Below are positions 19,631 to 28,732 of a stretch of DNA of 64,000 bases, piece after piece. The stretch's first letter is position 1; the number at the start of each line of letters is the position of its first letter. Position numbers and translations under genes: made by a program. This DNA comes from Gordonia hongkongensis (GTDB lineage Bacteria > Actinomycetota > Actinomycetes > Mycobacteriales > Mycobacteriaceae). The notes beneath the pieces were generated by a model that saw only the letters and a program-made list of their open reading frames with translations, was not told where the DNA came from and searched no databases. The DNA is taken from the NCBI RefSeq assembly GCF_023078355.1, contig NZ_CP095552.1:4216001-4280000 (forward strand), read 5' to 3'.

Positions 19631-20058
19631 CAGCGGCGCGAACTCCCCCAGCTCGCGCCCGTCCGGACCCGCTGCACGGGCCCGGGCTCGGAGTACACAC
19701 CCGCGCGGATCGCGATGACCCGGTAATCATGTTCTCCGGCAGGCACACTCACGTCCTCGGCGGAGGTCTCGGGTCCCTGGTGGACGACGTAACCGTCGCC
19801 GCGGAGCAGCTGATAGGCCGACGCCCCGGACACCGGGTCCCACGACGCGATCACCCGTCCCGGTCGCGCCTGCAGGGTCAGGCCGCCGGGGGTGTCCGGC
19901 GCGTCGGGCGCGGTCACCGACCGGACGACGACGAAGCCGCCGACGGCGACCACCGCGGCGACGAGCACGATCAGCCCGATGAGCCACGGCCCCGACTCGA
20001 ATCGGCGTGGCGAGCGCGGTGTCGTGGTAAGGGATGTCGAGGGTGTCGGCGAGGTCAT
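19573..20058 (-). CDS. Membrane protein with FN3-like domain, N-terminal part
   Basis: The N-terminus is cytosolic (about 26 residues), followed by one membrane helix (WLIGLIVLVAAVVAVGGFVV). An FN3-like beta-sandwich comes next outside (GLTLQARPGRVIASWDPVSG, AYQLLRGDGYVV). After GPVQRVR the frame turns into arginine/serine-rich nonsense, and the natural continuation is found in the frame of 19223-19630. The start ATG overlaps the stop of the upstream gene (ATGA at 20058), so it is coupled to the kinase/FN3 gene. It looks like a tandem duplicate of that gene's extracytoplasmic half. Function unknown. Confidence 0.6.
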   Translation of the reverse strand: MTSPTPSTSLTTTPRSPRRFESGPWLIGLIVLVAAVVAVGGFVVVRSVTAPDAPDTPGGLTLQARPGRVIASWDPVSGASAYQLLRGDGYVVHQGPETSAEDVSVPAGEHDYRVIAIRAGVYSEPGPVQRVRTGASWGSSRRWWRSSRSCSRRPPTPRRSG

Positions 20059-20942
20059 CAGATCGGTAGCCTTCTCAGGACGTCGCCGGCTGCGGCGGCG
20101 GGCTCACCCGGGACGACCACCCACACCACCGACCGTGCGTGGTCGCCGTCGTCGAAGGTGAGGATCGCCTGCCCCTGATCCCGCTGCTTGTCCGACAGGT
20201 ACAGCGTGCCGGTGTGCCCCTGCGCGGTGGTGTAGTCGACGCCGCGGAGGTCGTGGGCGGTCACCTTCGCCGCCGCGACCGCTTCCTCCGGGGTCTCGTA
20301 GGTGTCGACGATCACCTGATACGCCGCCACACCCGGGTCCGACGCCCGCCCGCTGTCGTCGCCGGTCGCGGCGTCGGCGTCGCGGGTACACGACACGGTG
20401 CGTTTGCTCGACGAGAACGCGAGATCGCCGTCCTCGCCCCAGCAGCGCATCGCGTCGAAGCCGTTGGTGCTCAACGGCGTGGCCGGGATCAGGTCGTGGT
20501 ACAGGTCGGCGATGGGCTGCAACTCGCCCCATGTCATGAAGACATCGACCTGTTCGGAGTTCCGGGAGAAGTCCGACACCCGGCCGCCGTCGTGCGCCGC
20601 GACCTGATACGTATACATGCCGGGCACCGGCCGGGGCGCAGTGAACTCGGTGGCGGGCCCGGAATAGATCACGTCCTCGTTCTGGGTGACCACGTAGTCG
20701 GTGGCCCCGGCCACGCCGTTCCAGGTCAGTTCGACAGCGGTGGTCGTGACCTCCACGTCCGGGGGATCGGGGGTGTCCAGGGAGGTGGCCGACATGCGTG
20801 CGAAACCGATTCCGGCGCCGAGGATCCCGGCGACGAGCACCGCCACGATGCCGATCGCGGCGAGGTGGCGAGGCCGACGGACGGAAGTGGGTTGCGTCGC
20901 ATCGTCATCGGGTGGCCAGGTCTGCACCGGTCCCGATTGCAC
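20058..20942 (-). CDS. TM-FN3 sensor part, probably the C-terminus of the kinase gene
   Basis: Encodes a proline/acid-rich linker, one membrane helix (LAAIGIVAVLVAGILGAGIG), an FN3-like domain (VEVTTTAVELTWNGVAGATD) and an extracytoplasmic tail with conserved cysteines (AMRCWGEDG, TVSCTRD). In its frame the sequence extends upstream past 20942 as a proline/glycine-rich linker (PEPSPGFGHVGAGVAGSTGY). This fits the juxtamembrane region of the kinase encoded immediately upstream, whose own frame degenerates at the same place. I infer one receptor-type Ser/Thr kinase gene (20058-21949) broken by a frameshift near 21010-21070. As a stand-alone gene, GTG 20942 would be the start. Confidence 0.6.
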   Translation of the reverse strand: MQSGPVQTWPPDDDATQPTSVRRPRHLAAIGIVAVLVAGILGAGIGFARMSATSLDTPDPPDVEVTTTAVELTWNGVAGATDYVVTQNEDVIYSGPATEFTAPRPVPGMYTYQVAAHDGGRVSDFSRNSEQVDVFMTWGELQPIADLYHDLIPATPLSTNGFDAMRCWGEDGDLAFSSSKRTVSCTRDADAATGDDSGRASDPGVAAYQVIVDTYETPEEAVAAAKVTAHDLRGVDYTTAQGHTGTLYLSDKQRDQGQAILTFDDGDHARSVVWVVVPGEPAAAAGDVLRRLPI

Positions 20943-21949
20943 GGGCGGTGGCGTGTACCCCGTGCTCCCCGCGACGCCGGCGCCGACGTGCCCGAACCCC
21001 GGGCTCGGTTCCGGACCGGCCGGTGCGGGCCCGGCGGGGTCCCGGCCGGGGGCTCGGTCGGGGCTCCGGGACTGATCGCCGGGCCGATGAGCGTTGCGCG
21101 GGAATCGAAGACGTCGGCGAGCGCGGCGGCGAACTCCCCCGCCGTCGGGTGACGGCGACCCGGCTCCTTGGCGATCGCCCGCGCGAGCACGGCGTCGACC
21201 CCGGCGGGCAGCGCCCGGTTGCGGGCGCTCGCCGACGGGGGTTCGTGATGCATGTGCGCGGTCATCAGTCCGTGCAGCGACGGCGAATCGAACGGCGGTG
21301 CACCGGTGAGGAGTTCGTACGCAGTGGCAGCGAGAGAATAGATGTCGCTCCGGCCGTCGACGCGCAACCCCTCGATCTGCTCCGGCGAGGCGTAGCGCAT
21401 GGTCCCGATGGTGATCCCGGTACCGGTCAGGTGGGTCACCTCATCGAGGACCTGGGCGATGCCGAAGTCGGTGAGTTTGACGGCCTCCGGGGCGCTGTCG
21501 GTGGCGCCGTCCGCGCCCGGCGTGATGAGGATGTTGGCCGGCTTGATGTCCCGGTGCATGACGCCGCGCCGGTGCGCCGCGTCCAGACCCGCCGCCGCCC
21601 CGGCGATGATCGTGCACGCGAGACCGGGGTCGAGGGCCGATTCCCGGGCGAGCATCCGGGCCGCGTCGGTACCCGGCACGTACTCCATCGCGATCCACAG
21701 CAACTCGTCGAAGACACCACGGTCGTAGACGGCCACGATGTTGGGATGGTGCAGCGGAGCGACGATGTCGGCTTCGCGTTCGAACCGCGCGCGGAAGACC
21801 GGGTCCGCGGCATGGACCGAGCGGAGCACCTTCAGGGCGTCGGCGCGCGGCAGCCGGGGGTGCGCGGCCTGGTAGACCTCGCCCATGCCGCCGCGTCCGA
21901 GCACGTCGAGGACGCGGTACCCCGCGATCAGGTCCCCTACCTGGTACAT
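20726..21949 (-). CDS. Serine/threonine protein kinase (PknB-like), kinase domain
   Basis: The catalytic domain of a Hanks-type kinase. Visible are the glycine loop GRGGMGEVYQAAH (residues 19-31), the ATP lysine in ADALKVLR, catalytic loop HRDIKPANI, DFGIAQV, and the activation segment ending GTMRYASPEQ. The ATG at 21949 has GAGGA just upstream. After about residue 295 the frame becomes arginine/proline-rich and overlaps the TM-FN3 protein at 20058 by more than 200 bases, which is not credible for two real genes. Therefore residues after PTEPPAG are probably out of frame. The normal protein would be a membrane receptor kinase with an extracytoplasmic FN3 sensor. Confidence 0.85.
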   Translation of the reverse strand: MYQVGDLIAGYRVLDVLGRGGMGEVYQAAHPRLPRADALKVLRSVHAADPVFRARFEREADIVAPLHHPNIVAVYDRGVFDELLWIAMEYVPGTDAARMLARESALDPGLACTIIAGAAAGLDAAHRRGVMHRDIKPANILITPGADGATDSAPEAVKLTDFGIAQVLDEVTHLTGTGITIGTMRYASPEQIEGLRVDGRSDIYSLAATAYELLTGAPPFDSPSLHGLMTAHMHHEPPSASARNRALPAGVDAVLARAIAKEPGRRHPTAGEFAAALADVFDSRATLIGPAISPGAPTEPPAGTPPGPHRPVRNRARGSGTSAPASRGARGTRHRPCNRDRCRPGHPMTMRRNPLPSVGLATSPRSASWRCSSPGSSAPESVSHACRPPPWTPPIPRTWRSRPPLSN

Positions 21950-22054
21950 GACGTCCTCACCGATCCGTGTGCGGTGGCTGTGCTGGGGACGAATGGTACC
22001 GATTGTCGCGAAACGCGGTGGACCACACCGGTGCGGACTCTACGATCGGCGGCG

Positions 22055-22606
22055 ATGGAAACCACCGAGAACCCGACCCCGACGACCGCCGAATTCACCC
22101 CGGCAGAGCTCGACGAGGCCTTCGCACTGTTCCAGCGCACGGTCGCCGAGATCGCCGTGAGCCGGGACTGGGATCGCTATGCCGAACTGTTCACCGAAGA
22201 CGCCGACTACATCGAGCACGCCTTGGGCACCATGCGCGGCCGCGAGGAGATCCGGACCTGGATCTGGCGGACGATGACGTCGTTCCCCGGCAGTCACATG
22301 ACCGGGTTCCCCTCGCTGTGGCATGTGGTCGACGCGCCGACCGGCCGGGTCATCTGCGAAGTCGACAACCCGATGCGCGATCCGGGCGACTCGACACACA
22401 TCACCGCCACCAACATCACCATCCTCACCTACGCCGGCGACGGCAGGTGGAGTCGCGAGGAGGACGTCTACAACCCGATGGAGTTCGGGCGCGCGGCGAT
22501 GCGCTGGTGTGAGAAGGCACGCGAACTGGGCACCATCGACGAGCCGGCCACGGCGTGGATGGAGACGACGGGCGCGATGTTCGCCTCGCGTCCACGTTCC
22601 GGTTGA
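22055..22606 (+). CDS. SnoaL-like (NTF2-fold) protein
   Basis: A 183-residue protein with the NTF2-like fold shared by SnoaL cyclases, limonene-epoxide hydrolases and ketosteroid isomerase. Indicators are AVSRDWDRYAELFTEDADYI, GREEIRTWI and the terminal EDVYNPMEFGRAAMRW. It is cytosolic, without signal peptide. Catalysis cannot be assigned, since this fold also serves ligand binding. ATG 22055 is chosen since the upstream open frame is antisense to the kinase gene; TACGAT eight bases ahead may be its -10 element. Confidence 0.75.
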   Translation: METTENPTPTTAEFTPAELDEAFALFQRTVAEIAVSRDWDRYAELFTEDADYIEHALGTMRGREEIRTWIWRTMTSFPGSHMTGFPSLWHVVDAPTGRVICEVDNPMRDPGDSTHITATNITILTYAGDGRWSREEDVYNPMEFGRAAMRWCEKARELGTIDEPATAWMETTGAMFASRPRSG

Positions 22607-22953
22607 GGGCCTGCCGACCTGCGCGAACACCGGTTCCGGCGTCGCCCGCACCGACGTGACCGACACCACCGGCCGGTTGCGTAACGCGGCGCGCGGGCGT
22701 GAACGACACCCAGGCGACGGACTTGGGACACCGGTGTGCGTGCCGTACGCTAGAACTTTGACCAGTGGCGACGGGGCGGCGCGGGGGACCCGGCCCGACA
22801 CCCCACGGTTCGGTGGGCGGGGTGCGCGCCTCCCCACGACGACGTCGCGAACCACGGTCGTGGCCGCCGGCCACGCGCGCGGATCGATCGACACGACGCA
22901 CGACGACGACACGCAATGACTACACACGCGGACACCGTTCGGAGGACATCTAT
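22607..22953 (+). other. Noncoding region upstream of desA
   Basis: No gene is seen in this 347-base stretch. It should contain the promoter and a long leader of the desaturase gene; GGAGGA at 22941-22946 is the ribosome binding site. I could not identify a convincing -35/-10 pair. Confidence 0.4.
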
Positions 22954-23946
22954 ATGGCACGCGACCTGACGCAACTCGAGCTACTCAAGGAGCTGGCCCC
23001 GGTTGCCGAGGACAACGTCAACCGCCACCTCAAGATCGCCAAGGACTGGAACCCGCACGACTACGTGCCGTGGGACGAGGGCCGTAACTTCGCCGCCCTG
23101 GGTGGCGTCGACTACGACCCCGAGCAGTCGCAGCTCGACGAGGTCGCCAAGGCCGCGATGATCACGAACCTCCTCACCGAGGACAACCTGCCGTCGTACC
23201 ACCGTGTCATCGCCGACAACTTCTCGATGGACTCCGCCTGGGGCCACTGGGTCGGTCGCTGGACCGCCGAGGAGAACCGCCACGGCATCGTCATGCGCGA
23301 CTACCTCGTGGTCACCCGCGGCGTCGATCCCGTCGCCCTCGAAGAGGCGCGGATGATCCACATGACCAATGGTTACGACCCGATGCTGGCCGCCGCCGGA
23401 CGCGTGGACGAGCTCGAGGAGCACGCCGACGAGCTCGGTCTGCTGCATTCAGTGGCGTACGTGACCTTCCAGGAACTCGCGACCCGCGTCAGCCACCGCA
23501 ACACCGGCAAGGCGTGCAACGACCCGATCGCCGACAAGATGCTGCAGCGCATCGCGGCCGACGAGAACCTGCACATGATCTTCTACCGCAACATCTGCGG
23601 TGCGGGCTTCGACATCTCCCCCGACCAGACGCTGCGCGCCGTCACCGACATCGTGACCAACTTCCAGATGCCCGGCGCCGGTATGCCCAACTTCCGTCGC
23701 CACGGCGTGCTCATGGCCAAGCACGGCATCTACGACCTGCGCCAGCACCTCGAAGAGGTCGTCATGCCGGTCCTGCGCAAGTGGAACGTCTTCGAACGCG
23801 ACGACTTCACCAGCGAGGGCGAGAAGACCCGCGAGGAGCTCGCCGCCTTCCTCGAGCAGCTCGAGAAGGACACCATCCGCTTCGAGGAGATGCGCGACCG
23901 TTCGCTCGCCCGCGAGGCCAAGAAGCGGGAGCAGCAGGCATCCTGA
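22954..23946 (+). CDS. desA1: Acyl-[ACP] desaturase
   Basis: A 330-residue soluble di-iron desaturase that places a double bond in an ACP-bound fatty acyl chain, in mycobacteria a step toward mycolic acids. Iron ligands are visible as the paired ExxH motifs: TAEENRHG (about residues 104-111) and AADENLHM (about 203). The gene order desA-dusB-LCP-phoU equals M. tuberculosis Rv0824c-Rv0821c as I recall it, which supports the desA1 name. ATG 22954 has a strong GGAGGA. The next gene overlaps its stop by three bases. Confidence 0.9.
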   Translation: MARDLTQLELLKELAPVAEDNVNRHLKIAKDWNPHDYVPWDEGRNFAALGGVDYDPEQSQLDEVAKAAMITNLLTEDNLPSYHRVIADNFSMDSAWGHWVGRWTAEENRHGIVMRDYLVVTRGVDPVALEEARMIHMTNGYDPMLAAAGRVDELEEHADELGLLHSVAYVTFQELATRVSHRNTGKACNDPIADKMLQRIAADENLHMIFYRNICGAGFDISPDQTLRAVTDIVTNFQMPGAGMPNFRRHGVLMAKHGIYDLRQHLEEVVMPVLRKWNVFERDDFTSEGEKTREELAAFLEQLEKDTIRFEEMRDRSLAREAKKREQQAS

Positions 23947-25136
23947 GCACCCTCGTCGACAGCCACCCGGCGCCCTCGACCACCGAGGGCGCCGGCTCTG
24001 CACTACGTATCGGGTCCATCGAACTGGCCAGCCCGGTCGTGCTGGCCCCGATGGCCGGTGTCACCAACGTCGCGTTCCGGACGCTGTGCCGCGAACTCGA
24101 GCTCGCCCGTACCGGTACCGTCTCCGGGCTGTACGTCTGTGAGATGGTCACGGCCCGCGCGCTCGTGGAGCGGCACCCGGTCACGATGCACATGACGACC
24201 TTCGGACCCGACGAGAACCCGCGGTCGATGCAGCTCTACACCGTCGACCCGGAGTACACGTACCAAGCCGCGAAGATGATCGTCGACGAGAACCTCGCCG
24301 ATCACATCGACATGAACTTCGGCTGTCCGGTCCCCAAGGTGACCCGCAAGGGCGGGGGGTCGGCGATCCCCTACAAGCGCACGCTGTTCCGCAAGATCGT
24401 CGCGGCGGCCGTCCGGGCCACCGAGGGTACCGACATCCCGGTGACGGTCAAGTTCCGGATCGGTATCGACGACGATCACCGCACCCATCTCGACGCCGGT
24501 CGGATCGCCGCCGAAGAAGGTGCCGCCGCCGTCGCCCTCCACGCACGCACCGCATCGCAGCGGTACTCCGGTGAGGCCGACTGGGACGAGATCGCCCGCC
24601 TCAAGGAGCACGTCACCACCGTGCCGGTGCTCGGCAACGGCGACATCTTCGAACCCGCCGATGCGGTCGCGATGATGCGTCGGACCGGCTGCGACGGCGT
24701 CGTCGTCGGCCGCGGTTGCCTCGGCCGGCCCTGGCTGTTCGCCGAACTCGCCGCCGAACTCGGCGGATTCGACGCTCCGGCGCCGCCGAACCTGGGCGAG
24801 GTCGCCGACATCATGGTCCGGCACTGCCAGCTCCTCGTCGATCACCACGGCGAGATGAAGGGTTGCCGCGAGATCCGCAAGCACGTCGCCTGGTACCTTC
24901 GCGGCTTCCCGGCCGGCTCGGAGATCCGGCGGCGGATGGCGCTGGTCGGCAGCGTCGACGAACTGCGTGAACTGCTCGCCGAGCTGCCGGCCGACGCGCC
25001 GTTCCCCTCCGACGGTCACGGCCCGCGCGGCCGGCAGGGTTCGCCGGCGAAGGTCGCGCTTCCGGACGGCTGGCTCGACGACCCCGACGAGGACGTGATC
25101 CCCGCAGGCGCCGAGATCATGCACTCCGGCGGTTGA
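23943..25136 (+). CDS. dusB: tRNA-dihydrouridine synthase
   Basis: A 397-residue FMN enzyme that reduces uridines in tRNA D-loops. The N-terminal LASPVVLAPMAGVTNVAFRT, the catalytic cysteine in NFGCPVPKVTRKGGGSA, and the FMN phosphate site VPVLGNGDI and GVVVGRGCLGRPW are all typical. No ATG or GTG lies upstream of the first conserved strand in this frame; CTG 23943 overlaps the desA stop (CTGA) and is my preferred start through translational coupling. The next in-frame GTG would cut the first strand. Position matches Rv0823c in the conserved block. Confidence 0.9.
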   Translation: MSTLVDSHPAPSTTEGAGSALRIGSIELASPVVLAPMAGVTNVAFRTLCRELELARTGTVSGLYVCEMVTARALVERHPVTMHMTTFGPDENPRSMQLYTVDPEYTYQAAKMIVDENLADHIDMNFGCPVPKVTRKGGGSAIPYKRTLFRKIVAAAVRATEGTDIPVTVKFRIGIDDDHRTHLDAGRIAAEEGAAAVALHARTASQRYSGEADWDEIARLKEHVTTVPVLGNGDIFEPADAVAMMRRTGCDGVVVGRGCLGRPWLFAELAAELGGFDAPAPPNLGEVADIMVRHCQLLVDHHGEMKGCREIRKHVAWYLRGFPAGSEIRRRMALVGSVDELRELLAELPADAPFPSDGHGPRGRQGSPAKVALPDGWLDDPDEDVIPAGAEIMHSGG

Positions 25137-25312
25137 ACCGGATTGCGAAAACCGTCACAACCGGCGCCTGGCTGAGACGCTTTCTCAGGTGGGATCAGTA
25201 CAATTGCGCGGAGGTCCCGGCCGCCGTGGCCTGAATTCTGTGCGCACCGCGCTGGTCGAGCCCCGATCCGCGGTGACTCCGCGACACGACCACGGGGCAT
25301 GAGGAACGTGCA

Positions 25313-27568
25313 TTGAGTCGTAGGACACCGGGCCCGGACGACCCCGAGGTGGGCGACGCCGATCGCTCGCGTCGTGGTCGCCGCGCCGGACGCTCCCGCG
25401 ACGACTTCGAGCCCGTCTCCGGTCCGCACGCACCCGGCCCCACCGACCCGGGCTCCCCTCCCCCGGCGCACCCCAGCCTCCGCGAGCCACGCTCGGCAGA
25501 TCGCTTCGTCCGGGGACGCACTCGCCTGACGGTCCGCCAGCTTATGGAGCAGATGAACGCGGAGGAGTCGTCGCCGTCGGAGCCGCCCGCCGGCTCCGGC
25601 CGGTCCGGCGCCCGCCGCGCGACGCCGCCGCGCCCGGAGTCGCGGACGGGCGAGCCCCCGTCGTCGACCCGCGGGCGGTCCCGACGCCCCGGGCCACCGT
25701 TCGGCGGAAGTGCCGCGCCACCGTCGGCCCCGGGCGGGCGGGTCCCCGCCGCTCCGCAGCCGGCGCCCGACGACCGCCCGACCACCGTCCATCGTTTCGA
25801 CAACGACGTCACCCAGAAGATCCCCACCGTCGGCGACGCCGCGCCCGACCTGTCCGATCGCGCGACCGAGAAGCGGGTGATCGAGGAATCCCGCGCCCAG
25901 GAGCCGGTCGCCGGCGGCCCGGCCGGACCGCCGGCCCCGCAGCCTCCGCTGGAACGCACACCCGACCTCACCGAACCCCTCGCCCTCCGTTCGGCGCCTC
26001 GTCGCCACCCCGGGCGTGACGAGGACCGGCAGGGCGCGATGCTCCGCAAGACGGCCGCGACCGGACGGATACTGGTCGCCATCGCGTGCGTGCTCGCACT
26101 CGTCGGCACCGGCTTCGTCTGGGGTTACCTCCAGTCGTGGAACGGCAACTGGCGCAACGTCACCGCCGTCGACCCCGACGACCAGAACATCCGGAACAAG
26201 GATGCCCAGTACGGCGACGAGACCTACCTCATCGTCGGCACGGACACTCGCGGTGGCCAGAACTCCAAGGTCGGCGCCGGCACCACCGCCGACGCCGAGG
26301 GCGCCCGTTCGGACACCGTCATCCTGGTGAACATCCCGGCCAACCGCAGTCGCGTCGTCGCGGTGTCGTTCCCGCGCGACCTGCAGGTGGATCAGCCGGC
26401 GTGCAACGCGTGGGACAACGAGACCGGTGAGTACGGCGCCGAGATGCCGGCCCAGTCCGGCGTCAAGCTCAACAGCGTCTACTTCTACGGCGGTCCGCAG
26501 TGTCTCGTTCGCGTGATCACCGCGATGAGCGGGCTCAACATCAACCACTTCATCGGGATGGACTTCTACGGCTTCGAGAAGGTCGTCCGCGCGATCGGCG
26601 GCGTCGAGGTCTGCTCGACGGTCCCGCTCTACGACTACGAGATCGGCCAGATCCTGCGTAAGCCGGGCAAGCAGAAGCTGACCGGCCGGCGCGCACTGAA
26701 TTACGTTCGTGCCCGCAACATCAGCACGGAGGGCAACGGCGACTACGGCCGGATCAAACGCCAGCAGCTCTTCATGTCGTCGCTGTTGCGGTCGAGCCTG
26801 TCGGGCAATGTGCTGTCGAACCCCAACAAACTCAACGGGATCGTCAACACGTTCATCGAATACAGCTACGTCGACGGCGTCGACACCCAGTCGCTGATCA
26901 ACCTGGCCGAGTCGATGCAGGGCATCGAGGCCGGCCGCGTCTCGTTCCTGACGATCCCGACGTCGGGTACCTCCACCGACGGCGCCAACAACGAGATCCC
27001 GCGCACCGACGACATCGACGCGATCTTCGACGCCATCATCGACGACCTGCCGCTCCCCGGCGAGCAGGCGCGCAAGAAGCCGCCGTCGTCGTCGAAGGCG
27101 CCGACGAGTCCCGGCGCACCGAGCACCGACTCGAACGCCGGCGCTCCCGGGCCCGTGACCGCGACCGCGCAGAACCCTGGCAATGTCGGCGTCCGGGTTC
27201 TCAACGGCACCGGCCAGACGGGCCTCGCCACCGAGGTGTCCGAGCAGCTCACGCCGTACGGATTCGACGTGCGGGGTGTCGCCGATGCGTCGGAGAACCG
27301 GGACGACACCGTCGTGCGGTACGGGCCGGGACAGCGCGACGCCGCCGCGACGCTGGCCGAGATGTTCCCGAACGCGAGCATCCAGCTCGACCGCACGGTC
27401 AAGTCGGGTGTCGAGCTCATCGTCGGTGCGGATTTCACCGGCTCTCTCGAGTCGGTACCGGCCTCCGGGGCGACCCTGACGGCGGACCAGCTCGCACCCG
27501 CGGAGAACACCGGCAATCTGCCCAACGACCTGGCCATCACGAACGCGGGCGACACCACCTGTACGTGA
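25313..27568 (+). CDS. LytR-CpsA-Psr (LCP) family cell-wall ligase
   Basis: A 751-residue membrane protein of the type that attaches arabinogalactan or other glycopolymers to peptidoglycan. Residues 1-245 are disordered and rich in Pro, Arg and Ser. One membrane helix follows (ILVAIACVLALVGTGFVWGY, about 250). The LCP domain starts about residue 304 (YLIVGTDTRGG) and contains the phosphate-binding arginine in SFPRDLQV. A LytR_C domain (VGVRVLNGTGQTGLATEVSE) lies near 623. The TTG at 25313 follows GAGGAA. Position equals Rv0822c, and TACAAT at 25199-25204 is a possible -10 element. Confidence 0.9.
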   Translation: MSRRTPGPDDPEVGDADRSRRGRRAGRSRDDFEPVSGPHAPGPTDPGSPPPAHPSLREPRSADRFVRGRTRLTVRQLMEQMNAEESSPSEPPAGSGRSGARRATPPRPESRTGEPPSSTRGRSRRPGPPFGGSAAPPSAPGGRVPAAPQPAPDDRPTTVHRFDNDVTQKIPTVGDAAPDLSDRATEKRVIEESRAQEPVAGGPAGPPAPQPPLERTPDLTEPLALRSAPRRHPGRDEDRQGAMLRKTAATGRILVAIACVLALVGTGFVWGYLQSWNGNWRNVTAVDPDDQNIRNKDAQYGDETYLIVGTDTRGGQNSKVGAGTTADAEGARSDTVILVNIPANRSRVVAVSFPRDLQVDQPACNAWDNETGEYGAEMPAQSGVKLNSVYFYGGPQCLVRVITAMSGLNINHFIGMDFYGFEKVVRAIGGVEVCSTVPLYDYEIGQILRKPGKQKLTGRRALNYVRARNISTEGNGDYGRIKRQQLFMSSLLRSSLSGNVLSNPNKLNGIVNTFIEYSYVDGVDTQSLINLAESMQGIEAGRVSFLTIPTSGTSTDGANNEIPRTDDIDAIFDAIIDDLPLPGEQARKKPPSSSKAPTSPGAPSTDSNAGAPGPVTATAQNPGNVGVRVLNGTGQTGLATEVSEQLTPYGFDVRGVADASENRDDTVVRYGPGQRDAAATLAEMFPNASIQLDRTVKSGVELIVGADFTGSLESVPASGATLTADQLAPAENTGNLPNDLAITNAGDTTCT

Positions 27569-27613
27569 TCTCAGGTGTCGGTGCACTCGCAGGTGGACGG
27601 ATCTGCACCCGAC

Positions 27614-27635
27614 GTTCACTGGACGTTCATCGATC
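27614..27635 (+). promoter_or_regulatory. PHO-box-like direct repeats upstream of phoU
   Basis: Two adjacent 11-base units, GTTCACTGGAC and GTTCATCGATC, resemble the GTTCAYC direct repeats bound by Streptomyces PhoP; in mycobacteria the phosphate response uses SenX3-RegX3. The same paired arrangement lies upstream of pstS at 32808-32829. A TATCCT -10 element (27663-27668) ends 6 bases before the phoU ATG. Confidence 0.6.
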
Positions 27636-27674
27636 GGAGTCGGCCTGGAGTGATCACGCACGTATCCTGGGACC

Positions 27675-28337
27675 ATGCGTACCGCCTATCAAGAGCAACT
27701 CGAGGCGCTGACCTCGGTATTGGGTGAGATGTGCGAGCTCGCCGGCACCGCGATGGCGCGCGCCACGCAGGCACTGCTGCAGGCCGATCTCGCCATCGCC
27801 GAAGAGGTCATCGGGGACACCGACCGGATGAGCCGGCTGACGGCTCGCGCGGAGGAACAGTCCTTCGCGCTCCTCGCCTTGCAGGCCCCGGTCGCCGGTG
27901 ACCTGCGTGGAGTCGTGAGTGGGTTCCAGATCGTCGCCGACGCCGATCGGATGGGCGCTCTCGCGCTGCACGTCGCCAAGGTCGCCCGCCGTCGGCATCC
28001 CGCCAAGGCGCTGCCGGAGGAGGTCAACGGCTATTTCGCCGAGATGGGCCGCCTGGCCGTCACCCTGGCCAAGAACGCACATGAGGTCCTCGTGACCAGC
28101 GACCCGCAGGCCGCCCTTCGTCTCCAGGAAGACGACGACGCCATGGACGACCTCCACCGCCACCTGTTCACCGTCCTGATGGACCGCGAATGGAAGCACG
28201 GCGTCGCCGCCGCGGTGGACGTGACCCTGCTCGGCCGCTACTACGAGCGGTTCGCCGACCACGCCGTACTCATCGGGCGCCGCGTGGTGTTCACCGCGAC
28301 GGGCAAGACCCCGGAGCAGTTCCAGAGCGTGGGGTGA
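27675..28337 (+). CDS. phoU: Phosphate transport system regulator PhoU
   Basis: A 220-residue all-helical protein made of two PhoU repeats. It links Pst activity to the sensor kinase and keeps the phosphate regulon off when phosphate is plentiful. Typical segments are [39 protein letters not shown] and [20 protein letters not shown]. It is transcribed toward pstB (convergent) and corresponds to Rv0821c (phoY2). Upstream are PHO-box-like repeats and a TATCCT element spaced for a leaderless transcript. A strong terminator follows. Confidence 0.93.
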   Translation: MRTAYQEQLEALTSVLGEMCELAGTAMARATQALLQADLAIAEEVIGDTDRMSRLTARAEEQSFALLALQAPVAGDLRGVVSGFQIVADADRMGALALHVAKVARRRHPAKALPEEVNGYFAEMGRLAVTLAKNAHEVLVTSDPQAALRLQEDDDAMDDLHRHLFTVLMDREWKHGVAAAVDVTLLGRYYERFADHAVLIGRRVVFTATGKTPEQFQSVG

Positions 28338-28385
28338 TTTCTCTCGCTCGGTGCTGATCGTCGAGCGAGGGCCACACCGAAAGAG

Positions 28386-28427
28386 GCCGAGAATTCAGTT
28401 TCCAACACTGAATCTCGGCCTTTTTTC
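28386..28427 (+). terminator. Rho-independent terminator after phoU
   Basis: GGCCGAGAATTCAGT and ACTGAATCTCGGCC form a stem with one bulged A around a short loop, followed by six T. This is the best intrinsic terminator in the window. Confidence 0.9.
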
Positions 28428-28502
28428 ATGTCGGTGAATATCTGAGCCCCAACGACGTCGGGGAGATTTCACACGCGCCGAGGTCGTCGTTAGGGTGGCG
28501 AC

Positions 28503-28652
28503 ATGGCCCAGCACTATCCGACCGAGCCCGATTTCAATGCGGTGACCGACGAGGACGCAGAGGCTGCCGCCCACCGCCGCAAGATCCTGGCGTACCTGGG
28601 TGTGACCGCTTCGCTGGTCGCTCTGCTGGTGATCCTGCTGCTCAACATGTGA
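28503..28652 (+). CDS. Small single-pass membrane protein, 49 residues
   Basis: Begins MAQHYPTEPDFNAVTDEDAE, with an acidic N-terminus, then HRRK and one membrane helix (ILAYLGVTASLVALLVILLL). TAGGGT at 28491-28496 ends 6 bases before the ATG, fitting a leaderless transcript, and a hairpin follows the stop. These signals argue that it is a real gene. Its function is unknown; it sits between phoU and pstB in the phosphate region, but that may be chance. Confidence 0.65.
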   Translation: MAQHYPTEPDFNAVTDEDAEAAAHRRKILAYLGVTASLVALLVILLLNM

Positions 28653-28682
28653 CACCCGACACGACGACCCCCGGCACGACGA

Positions 28683-28712
28683 GGCCCGCTCCCCCGGACG
28701 GGTGAGCGGGCC
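28683..28712. terminator. Bidirectional hairpin between convergent genes
   Basis: GGCCCGCTC and GAGCGGGCC form a 9-bp GC-rich stem between the 49-residue protein gene and pstB, which are convergent. No long T tract is present, so termination is probable rather than certain. Confidence 0.65.
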
Positions 28713-28732
28713 TATTCGTGTCCTGCGGAACC

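Noticed and set aside
25016..27676. 886-codon minus-strand frame opposite the LCP gene
   Set aside because: Antisense to the LCP gene and low in domain-like content; a shadow frame.
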